This document shows, one piece after another, positions 1-5,940 of a stretch of DNA of 8,584 nucleotides; position 1 is the first letter of the stretch, and each line of letters opens with the position of its first letter. A program made the translations under genes and the position numbers. This DNA is from Methanosarcinales archaeon. Lineage in GTDB: Archaea > Halobacteriota > Methanosarcinia > Methanosarcinales > Methanogasteraceae. The stretch covers positions 1-8,584 of the forward strand of contig JAUVEF010000039.1 of NCBI GenBank assembly GCA_030594905.1. The letters are read 5' to 3'. The notes below the pieces were generated by a model. That model did not search any database. It had not been told where the DNA came from and saw only the letters and a program-made list of their open reading frames with translations.

Positions 1-1
1 G

Positions 2-208
2 TTTAGCAGCGAGGGCGGCACACCGTCTGAAGTGAATAATCGACTGACAGCTATGGGATTCAAAGCGATGCAGGGTGCCTTTGATTATGTGTATGATTGG
101 GGATCGAATGCAAGCCTCGATGACATTCTGCAGATTGGGGATCGAGTCCAGTTGACCTTGAAGGGACTCGATGTTACGTACAAGATAGAGACCGTCGGTG
201 GCAATTAA
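2..208 (+). CDS. C-terminal fragment of an unrecognised small protein
   Basis: An open frame enters from the left edge and ends at TAA 206-208, giving 68 residues of the C-terminus; the start lies outside the window. The visible part begins FSSEGGTPSEVNNRL, runs through an aromatic stretch (FDYVYDW) and an acidic helix (SLDDILQIGDRVQLTL), and ends with a probable beta strand (VTYKIETV). This alternation looks like a compact alpha/beta domain, perhaps ferredoxin-like, but that is inference. There is no membrane segment, Cys motif or recognisable catalytic signature. I do not recognise the family. The frame is probably real: it has even codon use, a clean stop, and its downstream neighbour is convergent. 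It seems to be the last gene of a rightward unit, because the next gene is on the other strand. Confidence 0.6.
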   Translation, partial: FSSEGGTPSEVNNRLTAMGFKAMQGAFDYVYDWGSNASLDDILQIGDRVQLTLKGLDVTYKIETVGGN

Positions 209-326
209 GCTGCGATATGATGCCCATCTGTCAGCCAGAGACCCCATGATCGGTTTTCATTAATGTTAGTTATCGTCGGGCGCTGGCATTTGATGGTCAT
301 CTGATTTGACAATTTGGCGGACGGTT
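209..326. other. Convergent intergenic gap, no clear terminator
   Basis: This 118-bp stretch separates the stop codons of two converging genes, so both transcripts should end here. It contains a short T-rich patch (TTTTCATTAATG, around 254-266) that could help archaeal termination for the rightward transcript. I see no convincing GC-rich hairpin, tRNA or small ORF. Confidence 0.4.
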
Positions 327-986
327 TCACAATTTCCCGCAGTTCAGGCACCTTGTTTTACAGATGTCAGATTCGATATCCTCAATCTCAAGAACAAACC
401 GTTCTGCAATAGTTTTTCCGATATACTTCCACCGATCGGGGTTAATTTCCAGTTCGTGCAGCCCGGTTGCGTTTGCTTCCGGCGGAGTTCCTATGCCAGT
501 TAGATTGATTCCGCAATGAATCTTTTCCGATGAGATTCCTGCAGTTGCTATGCTCACTGTGAGTTTCTTCCCATCTACAAATAGATCATCACCATTTCGC
601 TCAGACGACACACCGCAATTCCTTAAAACATCCTGTATGCAGACGATTAGCATCCGCTGAAGATAATATGCCTGCCGGATGCCCGCTGGAGAAGCGAATC
701 GCTCAACAATGAAATGGATCAGATCGCTGCCTTCGATCGCCTTGTTGTCTTTTTCATCCTCAACGTCCTTTATATCGCTGACAGCCATCGCCCCGCGGAA
801 TACGACGATAGAGTCGCCGCGTACATCCAGATATTCGTATGCCCAGAGCGGGTTGATCTGCGAACCGTCGTACAATATGGGCGCGTTTACAATGGCAAGC
901 CGCATTGCTTTCACAGAGTTGACCGAGTTCGTGGTATTTGTGGCGTTTGTGAGGTTTACGGCGTTCACGTGGTTCGCGAGATTCAT
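327..986 (-). CDS. DUF366 family protein (COG2029-like)
   Basis: A 219-residue protein of the archaeal DUF366 family, whose function is not established. The family block is visible from about residue 28: YDGSQINPLWAYEY (39-52), RGDSIVVFRGAM (56-67), the helix around DLIHFIVERF (88-97), then GDDLFVDGKKLTVSIAT (132-148) and KIHCGINLTG (155-164). The last two resemble the nucleotide- and lysine-binding core of biotin/lipoate ligases (a 'ND..V.GRK' block and a 'GIN' strand). A ligase-like fold is therefore plausible but is my inference. Residues 2-23 form a strict Asn-x-x repeat that is not part of the family. The C-terminus adds C209, C213 and C216, a possible metal site. Start: ATG 986 lies just downstream of an AT-rich box; ATG 905 (residue 28) matches the expected family N-terminus and has a weak GTGA ribosome site. 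The family assignment is strong; the start is uncertain. Confidence 0.85.
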   Translation of the reverse strand: MNLANHVNAVNLTNATNTTNSVNSVKAMRLAIVNAPILYDGSQINPLWAYEYLDVRGDSIVVFRGAMAVSDIKDVEDEKDNKAIEGSDLIHFIVERFASPAGIRQAYYLQRMLIVCIQDVLRNCGVSSERNGDDLFVDGKKLTVSIATAGISSEKIHCGINLTGIGTPPEANATGLHELEINPDRWKYIGKTIAERFVLEIEDIESDICKTRCLNCGKL

Positions 987-989
987 GAC
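909..989 (-). repeat. Nine-unit 9-bp degenerate tandem repeat in the DUF366 5' end
   Basis: Read on the + strand, nine consecutive 9-bp units follow the pattern (g/a)ttYgtgRc, with units starting at 909, 918, 927, 936, 945, 954, 963, 972 and 981. Read in the gene's frame, the last eight units place an Asn codon (AAC or AAT) at residues 2, 5, 8, 11, 14, 17, 20 and 23. The degenerate ninth unit (909-917) has Lys at residue 26. The other two positions of each unit vary among A, V, L, T, S and H. This is a decayed minisatellite that keeps its frame. Confidence 0.75.
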
Positions 990-1004
990 CGTAGTCTTCG
1001 CCCG

Positions 1005-1054
1005 GTAAGATTAATATGTGTTGAGGTCGTTTTTATAAATAGGAGTGGTGTTAT
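1005..1054 (+). promoter_or_regulatory. Divergent promoter region and ribosome site of the coiled-coil gene
   Basis: A compact divergent promoter lies between two opposite starts. An AT-rich box, ATTAATATG (about 1010-1018), is near-symmetric and could serve as TATA box in both directions. For the rightward gene it would put the transcript start near 1038, followed by AGGAGTGGTG (1041-1050), which holds GGAG and GGTG ribosome sites 9 and 4 bases before ATG 1055. For the leftward gene it would give an almost leaderless transcript beginning near ATG 986. A second, stronger-looking TATA box (TTTTATAAAT, 1031-1040) is too close to ATG 1055 to serve that start unless translation begins further in. 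All promoter positions are inferred from spacing rules. Confidence 0.45.
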
Positions 1055-3148
1055 ATGGGTGCATTGGAATCAGTGGAACATAACCTGCATCATGCAATAG
1101 AAGCGGATCAGCGAATATGTGACGATATCAAGCGTGTCATGGGGGATAAAGAGGATGCAGAGTTACTCTGGAGCCAATGCGAGCAACAACTCGCTGACAA
1201 GCAAGCATATCGTGATCAGCTAAGGGATAGGGTCTTGGATGCGGAGTCTGCCCTTGGCAACGCGAGAGCGGAATACAAAAACGTGTTAGATATGTGCAAT
1301 CTGTTTGAAAACGATTTAAAGAACATACGATCAGAAATTGAGCAAACAAACGTCCCCCTGGATGCTATATCCGATAAAAAAGAGAACGGGATGGGGGCTT
1401 TGGGTAGATTGGACGAGGATCTAAGTAAATTGGTAGTGAAAGATGGAAAAAAGATCGAGCATGATGAACAATATGTGACCGACAGAATTAAACAAATCAA
1501 ATCCGACCTTAAGCAAATGGAATCGGGTGCAGGGATGGGGGGTGAAAAGGAACAATCCATAAAAAAGCAGGAACGACTGATCAAGCAGCGACTGGAGACT
1601 CTTGATATAAAATTGTCGAAGTTGGATTGCGCGAAAATGGGAATGGTGGATGCAAAACGGTCATTAAAAGCGATGGGGACTGCATGTGGGCTGACCGAAG
1701 AGGACACTGCACCAAGAGACATTCAGTCCAAGTTTGTTGAAGCAGTATCCAATCTGAAATCGGCGAAGGCTGATAAAAGCAAAATAAAATCAGAGGTTCG
1801 AAAAATAAGCAACGCACTATTGCTTGCGGGTGGGGAAAAACGCCGCAGTCTGAAGAAGAATCTCGAAACTAAAAAATCCGATCTTAAAAAAGCGGAAGTT
1901 GCGGTAGAAAAGGTGAAAAGCGAGCTTAATGCGGCAAAAATAGATAAAAAAAGAGAACCCACTCGCATACGTGCTGCAAACAGGGAACTTACCAGGATAA
2001 AGGAGAAACAAACGGAATTATCGGCTAATTTGAGCGAAAAGGAGAAACAAACAAATATTGCCGAAAGAGACGTTGAATCCGCGAACAGAGTGTTTAATGA
2101 GGCGAGAGCTGAACTTGGCGAAATTCAGTGGGCGGTCAACAATTCAAAAAACCTGGACATTGAAAGGCAGGAAATGCTAAAAGATCTGGAACAGGAGGAA
2201 AAAAATCTCGAACAGATCAAAACCCGGAAGAGCCAGATAGAACGGTCTGACGAGATGAGTTCGTCAAAGAAAAACGTGGCAGATCAGTTGAACGGCATCG
2301 AGGATGAGGAAAGGGAGTTAAAAACCAAACTTGGTTATTTAAAATCGGAAGAAGATTCGATACTCCACGATCTTGAGGAAACGAGGAAGGAACTGGCAGA
2401 ACGAGAGAAAGATGTGATGGAAAATGAGAATTTCCTCACGAAAGAGCGATCAGACCTCGAAAATGCGGAAGAATCTGTTAAAATTGAGGAAAGTGGTCTA
2501 AAATCCGCTGTTGGTGAAGTAAAAACCGCGGACGATGAAATATCGCAGGTGATTTCGCGTATTCTCGCCACAAAATCAGAACTTGCGGCAACGGCAGATG
2601 GATTCGAGCGAACTTTGATGCAAGAACTTAAAGTCGCGCAGAATACTGCAAAAGAGCTTGAGCAACTGACACGCGAACTTGAAGAATCAAAGCAGCAGGA
2701 ACTCGAGTTGGTGAGAAGTGAGCTTGAGACATCGCAGAATGCTACAAAGGAACTCAAGGAATCAAAACAGCATGAAATCAAATCGATGAGAGCAGAACTT
2801 TCGCAAACATCCGTCGGAGACTTTGAACAACTGACACGCGAGCTTGAAACCGCACAAAACGAAATTGTCGAGCTAAAATCAAGGCAAGACCGTTTATTGT
2901 CAGAACTGGAAACCGACCACACGAAGCTCAGCGATGCAACTACGGAAATCGCCCGACTACATGAGTTGCATGAAACACAGGGCGCTGAAGCGACCACGCA
3001 GAGTACTGTTGATACTCAGGACGCTAAAAAACTTTTGACCGTTCTGGATGGGCTGCTTGAGCACCTCCCACCGGATTTGATCGAAAAGTTCGCGAATTCG
3101 GACGATTATGTCCTGTATGAAAAGGTTCTTGATGGATACGGCGTCTAA
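1055..3148 (+). CDS. Large cytoplasmic coiled-coil protein, partner of the T2SF protein
   Basis: A 697-residue, highly charged protein (rich in E, K, D, Q, S) that is almost entirely heptad-like coiled coil from about residue 30 to 650. It has no signal peptide, membrane segment or Walker A/B motifs, so it is not a full SMC or Rad50 ATPase despite the resemblance. Short Gly-rich breaks (for example GAGMGG near residue 163) divide the coil. Near the end, EQLTRELE occurs twice (residues 536-543 and 591-598), along with related QN...KEL elements, pointing to internal duplication. The last 42 residues (656-697) change character to a small amphipathic module, with LLEHLPPDLIEKFA followed by DYVLYEKVLDGYGV, suited to docking. 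The start is chosen by AGGAGTGGTG just upstream. Only 14 bp separate its stop from the next gene, so the two are probably one transcript. I infer a structural or scaffold role beside the membrane platform; the family is not recognised. Confidence 0.8.
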   Translation: MGALESVEHNLHHAIEADQRICDDIKRVMGDKEDAELLWSQCEQQLADKQAYRDQLRDRVLDAESALGNARAEYKNVLDMCNLFENDLKNIRSEIEQTNVPLDAISDKKENGMGALGRLDEDLSKLVVKDGKKIEHDEQYVTDRIKQIKSDLKQMESGAGMGGEKEQSIKKQERLIKQRLETLDIKLSKLDCAKMGMVDAKRSLKAMGTACGLTEEDTAPRDIQSKFVEAVSNLKSAKADKSKIKSEVRKISNALLLAGGEKRRSLKKNLETKKSDLKKAEVAVEKVKSELNAAKIDKKREPTRIRAANRELTRIKEKQTELSANLSEKEKQTNIAERDVESANRVFNEARAELGEIQWAVNNSKNLDIERQEMLKDLEQEEKNLEQIKTRKSQIERSDEMSSSKKNVADQLNGIEDEERELKTKLGYLKSEEDSILHDLEETRKELAEREKDVMENENFLTKERSDLENAEESVKIEESGLKSAVGEVKTADDEISQVISRILATKSELAATADGFERTLMQELKVAQNTAKELEQLTRELEESKQQELELVRSELETSQNATKELKESKQHEIKSMRAELSQTSVGDFEQLTRELETAQNEIVELKSRQDRLLSELETDHTKLSDATTEIARLHELHETQGAEATTQSTVDTQDAKKLLTVLDGLLEHLPPDLIEKFANSDDYVLYEKVLDGYGV
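2639..2875 (+). repeat. Imperfect internal repeats in the coiled-coil gene
   Basis: The 24-bp stretch at 2660-2683 recurs at 2825-2848 with two differences, in frame and 55 codons apart, and encodes EQLTRELE both times. The flanking element encoding QNTAKEL (2639 on) reappears as QNATKEL (2735 on, 32 codons later) and QNEIVEL (2855 on). Identity extends to synonymous positions, which suggests duplication rather than convergence on heptad composition. Confidence 0.6.
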
Positions 3149-3162
3149 TACGGGGATGGGTT

Positions 3163-5811
3163 ATGGGACTTCGAGATAAAGCGGGTGAAGCCAATGATAA
3201 ATCAGTACCAGCAGCACCCAGACGGGGGGTTCGCGCTGCGGCAGGCAAGACCCGATCCGGCATTCCAAACGAACCAAATCCCGAAAAACCGGAGTTACCA
3301 GCTGATACGGAAACACTTGACGAGGATGAAGCCGAAGCCCTTCTGGCGGGACAGATGCCAGCAGAAACTGCTAAACCGGAAGTGCCAAAGCCCGCACCAA
3401 CGATAGCCCGAGGGGGGGGTAAGCGAGGACTTCGCGCTGCGGCAGGCAAGACCCGATCCGGCATTCCAGACGAACCAAATCCCGAAAAACCGGAGTTACC
3501 AGCTGATACGGAAACACTTGACGAGGATGAAGTCGAAGTTCTTCTTGCGGGACCGGTACCGGCAGAAAATGCTGAACCGGGAGTGCCAAAGCCTGCATCG
3601 ACTATCGCGTCCCCCACAAGTTCAGCAGATCAACTCTCAGGGATGTTCGGACTGGGGACAGGAACCGAGGGTACCGAAATCGAAGAAAAAGTCGAGGAAC
3701 ATAAGCTAAGAATCCTTTCTGCGATGCATGAGCTTGACACACCTGATGGCGAGGGCGAAACAACAGATTCGGCATTCGATAAATTCACTAAACAGTTCCA
3801 CCAACGGCTGCGCTTGTTTATGATGATCCCGTTCGTAGTGCTTGGCGACCACATCAAAACGCATTCGGAACAGTATCGTGATCTGCAAACCAAGCTTCAG
3901 CAGGCTCGCATACCGATATCTTATGAGCTATATATATCAAGTTCAATATTCTATGCCGTGCTCGCGGGAATCCTCGGAGCACTTATCGGGCTGATATTTT
4001 CTTTCGTCGTCATTACATTCGTCAAACTGCCTGAACAGATCACAAAACTGACATTTAGCGAATCGACGGCGTGGTTGCTCGATTACAAATGGCTATTCAT
4101 CTCGCTGTTCGCTATAGTATTTCTCAGCGTCGTCCTCGGCGGAATCGTCTATGTCCTGTTCCTACTCTACCCGTCCTTCAAAGCAGGCGAGCGTAAGACC
4201 TCGATCAACCAGAACCTCCCGTATGCAGTCACATTTATGTACGCACTCTCAAACGGCGGCATGAACATCATCGAGATATTCAAATCGCTTGCAAAGTGTG
4301 AGAATACGTACGGCGAGGTCGCAAAGGAAGTAGACATGATCGTTCGGGACATGGAATATTTCGGGCACGATCTCCGTATAGCGCTCCAGAATGCCTCTGA
4401 AATGACCGTATCTAGCAAATTTCAGGACCTGACGCACAATCTGCTATCGGTCATCGACAGTGGTGGCGATATTCCCCGGTACTTCAAGGAGAAGTCAGAT
4501 CAGTACCTGAAAGATGCCATAATAGATCAGAAAGGTTATCTTGAGACGCTTGCTCTGATCGCAGAGTCTTATGTGACTGCTTTTGTGGCAGGTCCCCTCT
4601 TTATCATAATAATGGGCGTGATGATGGTGCTAATGGGCTCGGGAAACGATATGATGCTGTATGCGATCATTTACGCCGTGATCCCGATTGGTTCGGTCGT
4701 GTTCGTTGTCATGATCAATATGTTGTCGCCAGCGGCTGGCGGCATCCCTGCACTTCTCGGCACACGAATCAACTTAAACCGTGATGTTGTTATGCCACCC
4801 GAACTCGCAAGCCTGGAGATCGACAAGAACGCATCCGCTAGCCCAGAGACAAAACGGCTGGAAGCGCTGAAGCAGAGATGGGAGCGTTTCATAAAATCCA
4901 GAAAATCGCTCGCTCTAAGGCATGTGATCCGTGATCCACTGAAATCGGTGAAGATGCAGCCAACAAACATACTGCTTGTAAGCATCCCGCTCGCGCTGTT
5001 ATTCTTTGTTATTGCGTTTTTAATCCATCAAAACGAACTGTTGGACCTCGATCTTATCATAAACTTCCTGGATGACCATCTTGTGTATTCGTTCTACATA
5101 GCAATCATTCCGCTCGCAATCTTCCACGAAGCAAAGAGCATGCGTGAAAGTAGACTCCAGAAGCAGATCCCAAGCTTCCTGAGCAAACTTGCGAGCACGA
5201 ACGAGACCGGCATGACCATACGGGATTCGATCAAACTGATGTCAAAATCAAACATCGGCACACTCAGCAAGCAGATCAAGCTGATCTGGAACGATATCGA
5301 CTGGGGCATGGATGTCAATGATTCGCTGGTGCGGTTTGCAAACCGTATCAGGACGCATGTGGTGTCAAGATCGATCACGCTGATCACCAGGGCGAACGAA
5401 TCGAGTGGAGACCTCGGAGAGGTGCTCGAAGTGGCTGCGCGGGATGCCGAGACCGAGCAGGCGCTCAAGCGGGAACGGGTGATGAATATGATGATTTATA
5501 TTATAATCATATACATCTCATTCCTCGTCTTTGTCGGGGTTATTTATGTGATCGCAGCTACGTTTTTGACGCAGATGGCAGAAGCTGGCGAGCAGATGGC
5601 TGAATCCGGGGGAGATGCAGGATTTCTTGGTGCTTTTGATCTTAACGCATATAAACGAATGTTTTTCCATGCATCGCTCATCCAGGGGCTTTGCTCCGGT
5701 TTGATCGCAGGTGTGATGGGTGAGGGAAGCGTGCTATCAGGACTCAAACACGCCATAATTATGGTGACGGTCAGTCTGCTGGTCTTCAAGCTGATGGTAG
5801 GCGGGGTCTAA
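3163..5811 (+). CDS. Fused double T2SF-domain membrane protein (GspF/TadC/ArlJ-like)
   Basis: An 882-residue integral membrane protein of the type II secretion F family, the platform component of type IV pilus-like and archaellum machines. Residues 1-160 are hydrophilic and Pro/Glu-rich, with a tandem 67-residue repeat. Residues about 180-250 are a charged helical region ending in YRDLQTKLQQARIPISYELY, typical just before the first helix of archaeal F proteins. Membrane helices appear near 257-283 and 309-335, then a cytoplasmic T2SF domain (about 350-465, with GGMNIIEIFKSLA and SVIDSGGDIPRYF), then helices near 470-490 and 498-520. After a cytoplasmic linker, helices near 604-623 and 640-655 precede a second T2SF domain (about 670-770, GMTIRDSIKLM and ANESSGDLGEVLEVAA) and C-terminal helices (776-798 and two between 835 and 880). 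ATG 3163 follows GGGGATGGG closely. No GspE/TadA ATPase or pilin gene is adjacent in the window, so the machine it serves is unknown. Confidence 0.88.
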   Translation: MGLRDKAGEANDKSVPAAPRRGVRAAAGKTRSGIPNEPNPEKPELPADTETLDEDEAEALLAGQMPAETAKPEVPKPAPTIARGGGKRGLRAAAGKTRSGIPDEPNPEKPELPADTETLDEDEVEVLLAGPVPAENAEPGVPKPASTIASPTSSADQLSGMFGLGTGTEGTEIEEKVEEHKLRILSAMHELDTPDGEGETTDSAFDKFTKQFHQRLRLFMMIPFVVLGDHIKTHSEQYRDLQTKLQQARIPISYELYISSSIFYAVLAGILGALIGLIFSFVVITFVKLPEQITKLTFSESTAWLLDYKWLFISLFAIVFLSVVLGGIVYVLFLLYPSFKAGERKTSINQNLPYAVTFMYALSNGGMNIIEIFKSLAKCENTYGEVAKEVDMIVRDMEYFGHDLRIALQNASEMTVSSKFQDLTHNLLSVIDSGGDIPRYFKEKSDQYLKDAIIDQKGYLETLALIAESYVTAFVAGPLFIIIMGVMMVLMGSGNDMMLYAIIYAVIPIGSVVFVVMINMLSPAAGGIPALLGTRINLNRDVVMPPELASLEIDKNASASPETKRLEALKQRWERFIKSRKSLALRHVIRDPLKSVKMQPTNILLVSIPLALLFFVIAFLIHQNELLDLDLIINFLDDHLVYSFYIAIIPLAIFHEAKSMRESRLQKQIPSFLSKLASTNETGMTIRDSIKLMSKSNIGTLSKQIKLIWNDIDWGMDVNDSLVRFANRIRTHVVSRSITLITRANESSGDLGEVLEVAARDAETEQALKRERVMNMMIYIIIIYISFLVFVGVIYVIAATFLTQMAEAGEQMAESGGDAGFLGAFDLNAYKRMFFHASLIQGLCSGLIAGVMGEGSVLSGLKHAIIMVTVSLLVFKLMVGGV
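3220..3609 (+). repeat. 201-bp in-frame tandem duplication, nearly two copies
   Basis: Unit 1 (3220-3420) is followed directly by unit 2 (3421-3609, slightly short). They encode residues 20-86 and 87-149 of the T2SF protein. The first part is nearly identical: between about 3231 and 3331 there is one mismatch against the copy 201 bp downstream (3268 a versus 3469 g). The second part has diverged at many sites. Each unit carries RAAAGKTRSGIP, a Pro/Glu linker and an acidic patch, ETLDEDE, followed by a short hydrophobic stretch ending LLAG. Confidence 0.92.
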
Positions 5812-5940
5812 TCCGGGACCCGCATGTTGCCCCATCAGTTTATCCGCATCTCTGCTCTGGCATTCACGACACCCACGGTATCGATCATTTCGTGAATAGC
5901 GACAAAAACAAATACAGGGCAGGATACAACTGATGTTGAC
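5812..5940. other. Intergenic gap with an inverted repeat
   Basis: This 129-bp gap lies between the T2SF gene and thiL. It contains ATTCACGA (5862-5869) and its exact reverse complement TCGTGAAT (5890-5897) with a 20-base gap. An A-rich patch (5904-5916) sits about 30 bases before the thiL start and could be a weak TATA element. The symmetry could be an operator, a terminator stem for the upstream operon, or chance. A 23-codon reading frame at 5824-5895 has no ribosome site and is not called. Confidence 0.4.

Noticed and set aside
306..503. 65-codon plus-strand frame at the 3' end of the DUF366 gene
   Set aside because: Antisense to conserved coding sequence; composition is not protein-like.
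679..1100. Plus-strand open frames over the DUF366 gene
   Set aside because: They overlap the minus-strand gene with clear family motifs and have no ribosome sites or recognisable domains.
2335..2997. 220-codon open frame on the minus strand inside the coiled-coil gene
   Set aside because: Its product is an extreme Ser/Cys/Val-rich sequence, the expected antisense shadow of Glu/Lys-rich heptads; no ribosome site or family resemblance.
1055..3148. Coiled-coil protein as an SMC or Rad50 ATPase
   Set aside because: No Walker A, signature or Walker B motif is present at either end.
3220..3609. The duplicated units as a CRISPR array or mobile element
   Set aside because: Only two long, directly abutting in-frame units with no spacers, terminal inverted repeats or transposase; they are part of a coding sequence.
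5824..5895. 23-codon frame in the gap before thiL
   Set aside because: No ribosome site, no similarity I can name, and it runs through the inverted repeat.
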